Both the position numbers and the translations under genes were made by a program. Of a stretch of DNA of 41,621 nucleotides, positions 31,990 through 40,404 are shown piece by piece. Below the pieces are notes generated by a model that was not told where the DNA came from, did no database searches, and saw only the letters and a program-made list of their open reading frames with translations. Position 1 is the first letter of the stretch. Every line of letters starts with the position of its first letter. This stretch comes from Phycisphaerales bacterium (GTDB taxonomy: Bacteria; Planctomycetota; Phycisphaerae; UBA1845; UTPLA1), in the NCBI GenBank assembly GCA_022360095.1, contig JAKSDK010000918.1:1-41621 (forward strand). Reading direction: 5' to 3'.

Positions 31990-34347
31990 ATGAGCGAACC
32001 GCGCATGCTCCCTATTCGCGCCACCTTCGCCGGGCGTTGGCAGATTCCGCTGCTGATGCTGGGGTTGTGTTCGCTGGGCGGAGGCCTGTATCGCATCGCG
32101 GCTGCGTCGGAGACGGTCACGTTCGAGGAGCGAGTCGAACGTGTCCGCCAACTCCTTGATTCCGATTCCCTCGTCCGGGCGAACGCCTATCTAACCTTCG
32201 TATTGAAGGAAGTCGAACTCACCCTGGAACAGCGGGGTCAATTACATTTCCTGATGGCCGCCACCTTTTTTCAGGCTGAGGCCAAGCTTGCCACGCACGT
32301 GCAGGAAAACGTGCGATCGGTGATCACGAATTTCCACACCGCGGTTCGATTCGGCGCGGAACCAAGTGCTCAGGACTGGATCTTTTTGGGCGAAGCTTAT
32401 GGTTGGTCGGGTCAGCGCCAGGACTCGGTGACGGCTTTTCATCAGGCGCTTCGACTCGATCCGGCCCGATCCGACCGCATTCACCGCAGGATCTTCGAAC
32501 TGCAACGCCGGTCGGGGCAGTCGATTGGTTCCGAGTTGTTGACGAATCTCGACGCGATTCTGACAAATGAAGACGCGACGCCTGAGAACTATCGCTGGGC
32601 GCTGGATCAAAAGGCCCAATGGCTGCTCGCACGTGGTGAAGCCGCTGAGGCGCTGGACCTTGTTGAAGGCGGAAAAAAGCGGTTGGAGGGCACGGCCGAG
32701 AGGCTGGCATTGACCTACACCGAGGCACTTTGTCTTCAAGAGTCCGGCCGGAAGGCTGAAGCGGAAACGCGTTTGAGATCACTTCGTAATCATTGGACGA
32801 AGCGGGACCTGTTGTGGGGCCGAACCGGATGGTTGCTCGGAAGGCTTCAGCAGGAAGAGGATCGTCCGCAAGCGGCGCTTTCCTTCTACGAAGAAGTGTT
32901 GGTCGTTTTTCAGTCGGGTGATCTTCATGATGCGTGCGAACTGGGCCGAGCCGAATGTCTGGTGATGCTCGGCCGTCACGAGCGCTCTTTGGAGGTCTTC
33001 GAGAGACTGAAGTGGCGTGCACTCGAAAGGCAGGAACATCAATATCTGGATCGTGACGTTTTGCGAACGGCGATCACAACGGCCGGCGAATCCCGGTTCC
33101 GCGACAATGACCAGAGCCTTGGCCTTCGTTTCCTGGAACTCGCTCTCGAACTGCTCGATGAGCAGGACGCCTTGCTGCGTTCCCAGTATTTGGCCCGAAT
33201 CGCCGGTGGACTCGCTGAATTGGCGAAGGAGGCCCGGGGTGATTCGTCGCGGCCGGAAGGCGAGGATGAAGCCAAGGTGCTCTTCGCTCGGGCCGCTCAG
33301 CAGTACCGGGCGCAGGCGGAGATCATGCCGCTGGATGAGGAGGCTGCCGCTCGCGCGTTGCTTTTGTCCGGCGATCACTTTGACGCGGCCGGTGAGACGG
33401 ACGAGGTGATCGAAGTGCTGTCAGAATTCGTTCGAGGTCATCCGGCCCATCTTGCCAGACCGGACGCTCTGTATCGACTCGGTCGTGCGCAACAGGCGAT
33501 TCAGGATTTTACAGGCGCGATCAACAGCTACGAAAAAGTCATCAAGGAATATCCGCGCGTTCCGGCGGCGCTTCGTTCTATGGTGCCGTTGGCGGAGTCG
33601 CTGTTGAGCGCAGGTGCTGAAACGGTCGGACGCGGCGTCGCGATTCTGGTCGACATCGTTGATGACCGCGGTGCGGACCCGTTGTTCGGTCCACAGGCGA
33701 AGGAGTATCGCCAGGCTCTTTTTCGATTGGCGGAGTATTACAGCCATGCGGACAAAGAGCAGATCGAAGACCATTTTGAGAAGGCCATTGTTCGTCTCGA
33801 GGATGCGGTGGCTTTGTATCCTGATGATCCCGCGATTCCGAGATTAAAGTTTCTGTTGGCCGAGTCCTATCGAAAAAGCGCACAGCGCGTTCGCGAAGAC
33901 AAGCGGTCGGCCGACGACACGGACGCGATGAAAGAAATCAATCGCCGACTGGCCTTGGCGCTCAAGAATTACGGTGAGGTCAGAGACGCGCTGGCCCGAC
34001 ACGATTCCGAAATCCTCACGGATTTGGAAAAAACCTACCTTCGTGCGAGCTATCTCTATATTGGCGATTGTCTATTTGATTTGGAGCGACTGGAGCCGGC
34101 GATCGAGGCCTATCGCGAGGCCGCTTGGCGCTACGAAAATCAACCTGCGGCGGTGTCCGCGACGATGCAGGTCGTGCATTGCTATCAGCGGCTGGGCCGG
34201 CTGGAAGAAGCGAGGGCTGCGCTCGCGCGGTTGCAATGGTTGTTAAAAAAGATCCCGGCCGAAATGTTTGACGCCGAATTTGGAATGTCGTCCAAACCGT
34301 ATTGGAATGCGTTTGCAAAGCGAGTTGAACGAACGGGCATATATTGA
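31990..34347 (+). CDS. Membrane-anchored tetratricopeptide-repeat protein
   Basis: A 785-residue protein with an N-terminal signal or anchor (WQIPLLMLGLCSLGGGLY, about 16-33) followed almost entirely by TPR-type helical repeats, such as FLGEAYGWSGQRQDSVTAFH, the DALYRLGRAQQAIQDFTGAI repeat near 495 and ASYLYIGDCLFDLERLEPAI near 683. The domain is expected to be extracytoplasmic and to scaffold protein-protein contacts. The start is ATG with GGAGG 6 nt upstream; a longer frame extends upstream but has no such signal. It is followed after 12 bp by the flgN-like gene, so it heads the operon with the flagellar regulator pair. A link to flagellar or envelope assembly is inferred from position only. 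Confidence 0.75.
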   Translation: MSEPRMLPIRATFAGRWQIPLLMLGLCSLGGGLYRIAAASETVTFEERVERVRQLLDSDSLVRANAYLTFVLKEVELTLEQRGQLHFLMAATFFQAEAKLATHVQENVRSVITNFHTAVRFGAEPSAQDWIFLGEAYGWSGQRQDSVTAFHQALRLDPARSDRIHRRIFELQRRSGQSIGSELLTNLDAILTNEDATPENYRWALDQKAQWLLARGEAAEALDLVEGGKKRLEGTAERLALTYTEALCLQESGRKAEAETRLRSLRNHWTKRDLLWGRTGWLLGRLQQEEDRPQAALSFYEEVLVVFQSGDLHDACELGRAECLVMLGRHERSLEVFERLKWRALERQEHQYLDRDVLRTAITTAGESRFRDNDQSLGLRFLELALELLDEQDALLRSQYLARIAGGLAELAKEARGDSSRPEGEDEAKVLFARAAQQYRAQAEIMPLDEEAAARALLLSGDHFDAAGETDEVIEVLSEFVRGHPAHLARPDALYRLGRAQQAIQDFTGAINSYEKVIKEYPRVPAALRSMVPLAESLLSAGAETVGRGVAILVDIVDDRGADPLFGPQAKEYRQALFRLAEYYSHADKEQIEDHFEKAIVRLEDAVALYPDDPAIPRLKFLLAESYRKSAQRVREDKRSADDTDAMKEINRRLALALKNYGEVRDALARHDSEILTDLEKTYLRASYLYIGDCLFDLERLEPAIEAYREAAWRYENQPAAVSATMQVVHCYQRLGRLEEARAALARLQWLLKKIPAEMFDAEFGMSSKPYWNAFAKRVERTGIY

Positions 34348-34359
34348 TCAGAAGGTGTT

Positions 34360-34824
34360 ATGAACAATCAGTCTGAAAAACTAGATGAAGATCGTTTGGT
34401 CCATTTGTTGCAAGACCAGCAGGCACTTTATCGGCAATTGCGATTGCTGACGGATCGCCAAAAGTCGTTGGTTGAGGAGGGCGATACCGGGACGTTGCTG
34501 ACGCTTCTTACCGAGCGCCAACGTCATGTCGACGAACTCATGGGACTCAACGCCCGGCTTGCGCCGTACCGAGAGAACTGGACGGTTTTTTATGCCGGCC
34601 TCAATGAAATCCGCCGCAAGCAAGTGGCAGGTCTGCTGGAGGACGTGAACGGTTCGTTGAATGCGATTTTGCAAAGTGATGGGAAGGACACGGCCATCCT
34701 GACTGCAAAACGGGAGAGCATGGCAGGGCAGCTTGCTGCGTTTGACGCGGGCAGTCGGGCCAGTGCCGCGTATGCCAAGGCTGCCGGTGCCGCGAGGTCG
34801 AGCTTGACGGATGCGGAGGCTTGA
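34360..34824 (+). CDS. flgN: FlgN-like flagellar export chaperone
   Basis: A 154-residue, mostly helical acidic protein. The first helices LVHLLQDQQALYRQLRLLTD and QKSLVEEGDTGTLLTLLTER match FlgN, whose family has an L-x2-E/Q-x-x-x-x-L pattern with a conserved L-V-E-G-D segment. The C-terminal half is a long helix rich in Ala. FlgN guards hook-associated proteins FlgK and FlgL before export. It sits 12 bp downstream of the TPR gene, and its stop overlaps the ribosome binding region of the histidine-kinase gene. Sequence identity across the family is low, so a generic helical chaperone is the alternative. Confidence 0.7.
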   Translation: MNNQSEKLDEDRLVHLLQDQQALYRQLRLLTDRQKSLVEEGDTGTLLTLLTERQRHVDELMGLNARLAPYRENWTVFYAGLNEIRRKQVAGLLEDVNGSLNAILQSDGKDTAILTAKRESMAGQLAAFDAGSRASAAYAKAAGAARSSLTDAEA

Positions 34825-34825
34825 G

Positions 34826-35677
34826 ATGCTTGTTACGGACGAACAACCCTGCCTTAGTCAGCGAGAGCGCGAGTTAGGTGCGATCATCAACGCCTATAGC
34901 GAGGTGACCGAACGCCTCAAGGTGGCCCATGATCAGTTGAACGGTGAAGTCTCTCGTCTTCGGGATGAGGTGAAGCGCAAGAACATCGAGCTGCGGCGAC
35001 GGGACCGGTTGGCGGCGCTCGGTGAAATGGCGGCCGGCCTGGCGCACGAAATTCGAAACCCTCTTGGGGGCATTGCTCTTTATTCCTCCATGCTGGAACG
35101 CGAGTTGGTTGAGCCATCGGCGCCGCATACCGCGGCGACCAGGATCTCCCAAGGCGTGCGCAGCCTGGAGCGGCTCGTCTCGGAAATTCTGGACTTCGCC
35201 CAGGAAGATCGGCTGGAAAGGCAGGTCTGCAAACTGGGTGCGATCTTGAACGAGGTTGAGGAAAGTGTCCGTCCCTGGGCTGACGAGTCCCAGGCCACGG
35301 TGACGGTCGAACCGACGGCGTATGAATTGGAGATCGATTGTGATCCACTTCGGATCCAACAGGTTCTTCTGAATCTCCTGATGAACGGAGTTCAGGCGTC
35401 GGGCTCCAACGGCCATGTTCGTCTGACTGCGAAACAGGTTCAGGGAAGTGCGGGTTCGGTTCAGATCGAGGTTTGCGACGACGGGCCCGGGATTCCGAAG
35501 GGCCAGTTTGATCGAATTTTTAATCCGTTCTACACGACGAAAAACACCGGAACGGGGCTTGGCCTCGCCATTGCTCATCGCATTGCTGAAGCGCATGGAG
35601 GCGCGATACGTGCTGCGAATCGGGCGGAAGGCGGTGCGAAGTTCGTTCTGAACATACCGTCGGAGGCTGGACGTTGA
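34826..35677 (+). CDS. Cytoplasmic sensor histidine kinase (FlrB/FlgS-like)
   Basis: A 283-residue soluble kinase with no transmembrane segment. A coiled-coil N-terminus (about 15-55) leads to the HisKA dimerisation helix with the phosphorylated His74 in GLAHEIRNPLGGI. The HATPase domain shows the N box NLLMNGVQASG, G1 DDGPGIP, F box FNPFYTTK and G2 GTGLGLAI. The absence of a sensing domain and the order before an NtrC-type regulator resemble FlrB/FlgS, which read export-apparatus assembly. The start is ATG with GGAGG 6 nt upstream inside the end of flgN; a frame opening 15 bp upstream is not preferred. Confidence 0.9.
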   Translation: MLVTDEQPCLSQRERELGAIINAYSEVTERLKVAHDQLNGEVSRLRDEVKRKNIELRRRDRLAALGEMAAGLAHEIRNPLGGIALYSSMLERELVEPSAPHTAATRISQGVRSLERLVSEILDFAQEDRLERQVCKLGAILNEVEESVRPWADESQATVTVEPTAYELEIDCDPLRIQQVLLNLLMNGVQASGSNGHVRLTAKQVQGSAGSVQIEVCDDGPGIPKGQFDRIFNPFYTTKNTGTGLGLAIAHRIAEAHGGAIRAANRAEGGAKFVLNIPSEAGR

Positions 35678-35793
35678 CGGACGAAACATCGTCCGGCCCT
35701 AGGCGGATTCAGGCGGAGGCGGTTGGAAGGATTGGGATATCGAGAAGGTTTTGGTTGGCTACCAGCAAACATTGCTTATGAAGGAGCAAGAGT

Positions 35794-37185
35794 ATGGCGC
35801 GTGTGTGTATTATCGATGACAAGGATGTCATGCGAGATTCTTTGACGGATATCCTCAGTGGGCAGGACCATGAGGTGACGACTTATTCTGACCCTCAACG
35901 CGCGCTGGCGGAGCTGGTTCCATCCAGGGTCGATGTCATTATCTCGGATCTGAAAATGCCGGAGATGGATGGCATCGAGCTGTTGCGGTCGCTACGGTCT
36001 CGCGGCGTGGATACGCCGTTTGTTCTGATGACGGCTTATGCGAGCGTGTCGACGGCCGTGGAAGCGATGAAGCTCGGTGCTTTTGATTATATCCAGAAGC
36101 CCTTCGAAGCGGACACGATTGCGCTCGTCATCGAACGTGCGGTCACGCTTGGACGACTGCGTGGAGAGAACGAGGCGCTCAGGGCGTCGCTTCGTGATTG
36201 GGCGGACAACTATGAACTTGTCGGGATGAGTCGAGCGATGCGGCAGGTCAGGAATCAGATCGATCGCGTGGCCAAGAGTCAGGCCACGGTCCTGATTCAG
36301 GGCGAAAGCGGAACCGGCAAGGAGCTCGTGGCTCGGGCGATTCACGCGGCGTCTACAAGGTCCACCGGACCCATGCTATGCGTGAATTGCGCGGCATTGT
36401 CGTCGAATCTGTTGGAGAGCGAGTTGTTCGGTCACGAACGAGGCGCCTTTACGGGCGCCGACAAAATGCGCAAGGGGAGATTCGAACTCGCGTCAGGCGG
36501 CACGTTGTTGCTGGACGAAATCAGTGAAGTGTCGTTACCCGTCCAGGCGAAGTTGCTTCGCGTGCTGCAGGAACGCGAGTTCGAACGCGTCGGCAGCAGC
36601 GCCACCATCAAGACAGATGTTCGAGTCATCGCCACGACAAATCGTGATTTGTCAGACTGGGTGGCTCGGCGGCGTTTCCGAGAGGATCTGTTTTTCCGCA
36701 TCAGTGTCTTGCCCGTGGCCCTTCCGTCATTGCGAGATCGCCGCGAGGATATTCCGGAACTGGCGGATTATTTCCTCCGCAAGATTGCTCAGCGAGAAGG
36801 CCGGGAGCCGAAACAGTTTACCGCCCGCGCGATGTCGCTTACGGAAAACTATCACTGGCCAGGAAACGTCCGCGAATTGGAAAATGTCTGCGAACGCGCC
36901 GCCGTTCTCTGCCAGGACGAAAAGATCGACGGGTCGTTGATCGAACCTTGGTTGTCCTCACCGGACGTTCAGGCCGAGACGCTTGTTCGCCCGGCGCGGC
37001 CCGGACATTTGATGGAAGATATGGAGCGAGCCCTGATTGAGCAGACGTTGGTCAAGTTCAACGGTCACCGTGAAAAAACCGCCAAGGCGCTGGGCATCGG
37101 CGTGCGAACGCTTGGGATGAAGCTCAAGCGATGGCGAGAAGAAGCCGCGGCGATGCAGCAACAAAGTCAGCGCTTGGCCGGCTGA
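35794..37185 (+). CDS. NtrC-family sigma-54-dependent response regulator (FlrC/FlgR-like)
   Basis: A 463-residue regulator. The receiver domain has the phosphorylated Asp52 (SDLKMPEMDG). The AAA+ domain has Walker A GESGTGKE (170-177), the sigma-54-contacting GAFTGA loop (217-222), Walker B LLLDE (238-242) and arginine fingers in RRFREDLFFR (293-302). The C-terminus (about 400-463) has a Fis-type helix-turn-helix (NGHREKTAKALGIGVRTL). All parts needed to activate RNA polymerase-sigma-54 are intact. It is directly downstream of the histidine kinase and directly upstream of an exact sigma-54 promoter and the basal-body operon, so these are its likely partner and target. Start is ATG with AAGGAG upstream. 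Confidence 0.93.
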   Translation: MARVCIIDDKDVMRDSLTDILSGQDHEVTTYSDPQRALAELVPSRVDVIISDLKMPEMDGIELLRSLRSRGVDTPFVLMTAYASVSTAVEAMKLGAFDYIQKPFEADTIALVIERAVTLGRLRGENEALRASLRDWADNYELVGMSRAMRQVRNQIDRVAKSQATVLIQGESGTGKELVARAIHAASTRSTGPMLCVNCAALSSNLLESELFGHERGAFTGADKMRKGRFELASGGTLLLDEISEVSLPVQAKLLRVLQEREFERVGSSATIKTDVRVIATTNRDLSDWVARRRFREDLFFRISVLPVALPSLRDRREDIPELADYFLRKIAQREGREPKQFTARAMSLTENYHWPGNVRELENVCERAAVLCQDEKIDGSLIEPWLSSPDVQAETLVRPARPGHLMEDMERALIEQTLVKFNGHREKTAKALGIGVRTLGMKLKRWREEAAAMQQQSQRLAG

Positions 37186-37278
37186 TTCGAGAGCAGTGCC
37201 GGTGTGGCTGTGCGTCCTTTTTTCCCGGTTCCTTTGAGACAAGGGAGTCAGGATGCTCGGTCCGAGGAAAAAGATTTA

Positions 37279-37312
37279 GCGCACACTTTGCGCCGTGCGG
37301 CAGAAATTGCCG
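37279..37312 (+). promoter_or_regulatory. Two tandem dyads upstream of the sigma-54 promoter (candidate activator sites)
   Basis: GCGCA-CACTT-TGCGC (37279-37293) and CGGCA-GAAAT-TGCCG (37298-37312) share one form: a perfect 5-bp inverted repeat with GCA and TGC flanking a 5-nt spacer, centres 19 bp apart. They lie about 95-115 bp before the expected start site, where enhancer-binding proteins usually bind. The NtrC-type gene just upstream is the likely binder; this is inference. Confidence 0.5.
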
Positions 37313-37347
37313 GGCTTATTTGTTGAGGTGCTGATAACGAAACGCTT

Positions 37348-37369
37348 GGCGATGCTGAAATTCATCGCC
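37348..37369. repeat. Inverted repeat next to the sigma-54 promoter
   Basis: GGCGATG and CATCGCC, 7 bp each, are separated by 8 nt. The repeat ends 6 bp before the -24 element. It could bind a further regulator, or be chance. Confidence 0.3.
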
Positions 37370-37374
37370 GGGCT

Positions 37375-37390
37375 TGGCACGGCCCTTGCA
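37375..37390 (+). promoter_or_regulatory. Sigma-54 (-24/-12) promoter of the flgB operon
   Basis: TGGCAC-GGCCC-TTGCA is an exact match to the -24/-12 consensus, with the invariant GG and GC at the required spacing. It lies 54 bp before the flgB ATG, giving a leader of about 44 nt. An NtrC-type activator is encoded immediately upstream. Confidence 0.93.
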
Positions 37391-37443
37391 TAATCGCGGA
37401 GTTGCGTTGCGGTCCTCGTGTTGAGAGACGTGGAGAAGAACGA

Positions 37444-37875
37444 ATGTTTTTGTCGGATGTGACCAGCGGCGGCGCTTTTCCCATGTTGGAGAAAACGCTT
37501 GCCTTCACTGAAGCCCGGAACCGGATGTTGGCAGAGAACATCGCCAACATCACAACCCCGGGCTATCGCGCCAAGCAACTCGACGTGGCGTCGTTTCAAT
37601 CGGCTTTACGGGCCGCCTCCGACAAACGGTCAGAGCGGGGTGGCAGCTTTGAGTTGGGCGCCACCCGGGAATTCGACACAAACGAGTTAGGTCATTTGGA
37701 GGTGACGCCGAGCGAAAGGCCTGTCGAAAATCTTTTGTTTCATGACGGCACGAATGCTCGAATCGAACTGCAAATGTCCGACCTTGCGGAGAATACGATG
37801 ATGCATCAGGCGGCCACGGAACTGCTGAAGGGGTATTACGACGGGGTCGGCAAGGCGATCCGCGGCCGGTTGTAA
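37444..37875 (+). CDS. flgB: Flagellar basal-body rod protein FlgB
   Basis: A 143-residue proximal rod protein. The N-terminal motif LAFTEARNRMLAENIANITT PGY (about 18-40) is the family signature, with the C-terminal helix DLAENTMMHQAATELLKGYY forming the second half of the rod coiled coil. FlgB polymerises with FlgC, FlgF and FlgG above the MS ring. The start is ATG with GGAG 8 nt upstream; an in-frame start 42 bp earlier would overlap the sigma-54 transcription start and is rejected. It is the first gene of the sigma-54-driven operon flgB-flgC-fliE-fliF-fliG-fliH. Confidence 0.92.
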   Translation: MFLSDVTSGGAFPMLEKTLAFTEARNRMLAENIANITTPGYRAKQLDVASFQSALRAASDKRSERGGSFELGATREFDTNELGHLEVTPSERPVENLLFHDGTNARIELQMSDLAENTMMHQAATELLKGYYDGVGKAIRGRL

Positions 37876-37918
37876 TTGTGGTGGATGTCTTGAATACGGC
37901 GATTGGATTTCATTTGTC

Positions 37919-38320
37919 ATGTACGGTGCCTTAAACATCAGCACGTCGGGGTTAGTCGCGCAGCGTGTTCAGATCGACACGATTGCGGGCAACATCTCCA
38001 ACGCACAGACGACTCGGCGAGCGGACGGCCAGCCGGGCCCCTATCTCCGGCGCGTCGCGCTGTTATCCGCGGGCGATGGTCGGGGAGGTCCGGGTGTTCG
38101 TGTGCACAGTGTCGTGGAGGATACTCGAAGTCAGCCGCGACAAGTGAAAGACCCAAGTCATCCCGACGCGGATGAAAAGGGCATCGTGTATTACCCGAAC
38201 GTGGATATGGCGACGGAGATGATCAATGCCATGGTGGCCGTCCGCGCCTATGAGGCGAACATCACCGCGATCGAGGCAACGAAGTCGATCATCGCGGGTT
38301 CATTGAGACTGCTGGCTTAA
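37919..38320 (+). CDS. flgC: Flagellar basal-body rod protein FlgC
   Basis: A 133-residue rod protein. The N-terminal segment GALNISTSGLVAQRVQIDTI and the following NISNAQTT, together with the C-terminal YYPNVDMATEMINAMVAVRAY and TAIEATKSI motifs, are typical of FlgC. The protein joins FlgB in the proximal rod, crossing the periplasm. It lies 43 bp after flgB and 37 bp before fliE. The ribosome binding site ahead of the ATG is weak. Length is normal for the family. Confidence 0.92.
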   Translation: MYGALNISTSGLVAQRVQIDTIAGNISNAQTTRRADGQPGPYLRRVALLSAGDGRGGPGVRVHSVVEDTRSQPRQVKDPSHPDADEKGIVYYPNVDMATEMINAMVAVRAYEANITAIEATKSIIAGSLRLLA

Positions 38321-38357
38321 GGTCTGTCCTGGCCTGTGTGGGATATGAGGGATAGTT

Positions 38358-38678
38358 ATGACTGATCCGATTGGTAGTGGTTTTGACCCGCTTCAGGGTC
38401 TTCGTCAGACGACGACTTCTGCGCCGACGTCCGCGCCGGCGAGTCAGCCGGCGCCGGAGAAGGGCTTTCGCGAATATCTGCTGAACAGCCTGGAAAAAGT
38501 GAACCAGTTGCAGACCGAAGCGGATGCGGGTGTGCAGAAGCTGCTGACCGGTGAGACGGACAACGTGGCGGAAGTCTTCAGCACGAGCCGCAAGGCGGGC
38601 GTTGCGTTCGATCTGTTGATGGAGATTCGCAATAAGTTGATGGACGCCTATACGGAAATAAGGCAAATGCGCGTCTAA
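38358..38678 (+). CDS. fliE: Flagellar hook-basal body protein FliE
   Basis: A 106-residue protein. After a Ser/Thr/Pro/Ala-rich N-terminal third comes the FliE core FREYLLNSLEKVNQLQTEAD (about 37-56), then the conserved C-terminal helix region FDLLMEIRNKLMDAYTEIRQM. FliE connects the MS ring protein FliF with the rod. Start ATG has GAGG upstream. It is 37 bp after flgC and 58 bp before fliF, same strand. Confidence 0.9.
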   Translation: MTDPIGSGFDPLQGLRQTTTSAPTSAPASQPAPEKGFREYLLNSLEKVNQLQTEADAGVQKLLTGETDNVAEVFSTSRKAGVAFDLLMEIRNKLMDAYTEIRQMRV

Positions 38679-38736
38679 CCGATATGCATCCGGCTCGGTC
38701 CGGCGACAAGACGCTTGTATTTCGTAACGGATTACG

Positions 38737-40392
38737 ATGGAATTTCTCAGGGCACAATCCAAGTACATCTCCGAGCAGTTGCGAACCATGTCCGGGTCGC
38801 AGCGAATCGCCATCGGTCTTTTGGTGGTGGTGTTGATCGGTGGAATGTTCCAGATGATGCGCTGGGCCGGGCAGCCCGAGTGGACGCCGGTGATTGACCA
38901 GGCATTGAAGCCCGACGAGGTTCAGAGTATTCAAGGCGCGCTGACCCTGGTGAGTATTGAGACTCGGGTTGAGGGTGATCGTGTCATGATTCGCGGGGGT
39001 GACGATGATCGCCAGCGTGCTCAGGCCGTCTTGGCCCAAAGAGGGGCCATGCCGCGCGATACCAGTCTCAGTTACAAGAATCTGATGGAAGACAGCAGTC
39101 AATTCATCAGCAATCAGGAATCGGTGTGGCGTCACGATCGTGGGCTGGAAACCGAGCTTTCTGAGGTTCTGCGCCGTTTTCAAGGTATCCGGGATGCCAA
39201 CGTATTTATCGAAAAGCCCAAGAAACGTCCGTTGGGACGCAAGTCAGAGGCCAGGGCAAGCGTTCATGTAACCTTGGATCGCGGTGATGCCTTGGACAAG
39301 AAGCAGATTACGGCCATTGCCGATCTCGTCGCGGGTGCAGTGGACGGGCTTGCCGTGACGGACGTCAAAATCACCGACGGCCTTCAGTCGTATCGAGCAC
39401 CGGACCCCAACAACATGATGGCGACGGATCTGCTGGATCGACAGCGTGCTCTGGAGGACTGGTACACGAAGAAAATCTACGATCAGTTCAGCCATATTCG
39501 AGGACTGATCGTCAACGTCCACGCACGATTGCGCGACTCCGACCAACAGACGCAGGAGCTCAAGCTCGGTCCCCCCGTGGTGATGCAGGAGACGGAGAAA
39601 ACCGAGGAGTCCACCGGCCGTGCGCAAGCGACCGGTCCCGGCGTGCTTCCCAATCGAGGCCAGGCCATCAATGACGCCGGCCCGGGTTCATCGCATGTCA
39701 AGGCCGAGAACCTGACCGACCTCAGCAACGAGCGTGATCGGACGAGGGTCGATACGGTCACGCCGGCGGGTTACCTCAGAAAAATGACAGCTTCCGTGAA
39801 CGTGCCACACAGCTATCTGGAACAGATTTTTCGAAAACAGCAGGACATCGAACCGGACCAGAAGGTGGAGCACACTCAAATCGTGGATCTGGCCACGATC
39901 GAGTTGCCTAAGATACGTGATCAACTCAAGACACTGCTTCAGGCTGAAGACGACGATCAGGTCGCCGTGGCCTGGTATTACGACGCTCCCCAGGACGAAA
40001 ACGTCGCGAGTGTTTTGGCGGGACCGCCCAACTATTTCGCGCTCGCCAAGGACTATGGGCCGCAGGCAGGGCTGGCGCTCCTGGCGCTTTTCAGCCTGTT
40101 TACCGTTTTCCGCATCGCCAAGAAGGCACAATCGAGCGTCGTCGCGACCAAGGCGAACATTCAAAAGTCTTCCAGTGATGTTGCTGCATTGGCGGATGAG
40201 TTGCCCAGTGTCGGAGGCGGCCCGGTGACGGTGGGCGAAGCAGAGGCGATGCACAGCGCGATCGTGGGGCACGAAGTGGATGAAAACCTGGTTCGAACAC
40301 AGCAGATCGTCGAACAAATCGGCCAGTTGGTGAAGGAAGATCCGGACTCCGCGGCCAGTGTTGTCCAGACCTGGCTTCAGGATGAGCATTAG
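38737..40392 (+). CDS. fliF: Flagellar MS-ring protein FliF
   Basis: A 551-residue inner-membrane protein. Two transmembrane helices (about 25-47, IAIGLLVVVLIGGMFQ; and about 440-460, AGLALLALFSLFTVF) enclose the large periplasmic ring-building domains. The first includes the RGGDDDRQRAQAVLAQRGAM segment, typical of YscJ/FliF ring-building motifs, and the second DANVFIEKPKKRP. The cytoplasmic C-terminus (about 480-551) ends with a helical segment that should bind FliG. It forms the MS ring on which rod, switch and export apparatus are assembled. It is upstream of fliG by 12 bp. Length is normal. Confidence 0.93.
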   Translation: MEFLRAQSKYISEQLRTMSGSQRIAIGLLVVVLIGGMFQMMRWAGQPEWTPVIDQALKPDEVQSIQGALTLVSIETRVEGDRVMIRGGDDDRQRAQAVLAQRGAMPRDTSLSYKNLMEDSSQFISNQESVWRHDRGLETELSEVLRRFQGIRDANVFIEKPKKRPLGRKSEARASVHVTLDRGDALDKKQITAIADLVAGAVDGLAVTDVKITDGLQSYRAPDPNNMMATDLLDRQRALEDWYTKKIYDQFSHIRGLIVNVHARLRDSDQQTQELKLGPPVVMQETEKTEESTGRAQATGPGVLPNRGQAINDAGPGSSHVKAENLTDLSNERDRTRVDTVTPAGYLRKMTASVNVPHSYLEQIFRKQQDIEPDQKVEHTQIVDLATIELPKIRDQLKTLLQAEDDDQVAVAWYYDAPQDENVASVLAGPPNYFALAKDYGPQAGLALLALFSLFTVFRIAKKAQSSVVATKANIQKSSSDVAALADELPSVGGGPVTVGEAEAMHSAIVGHEVDENLVRTQQIVEQIGQLVKEDPDSAASVVQTWLQDEH

Positions 40393-40404
40393 GAAAAGGT
40401 AGTT

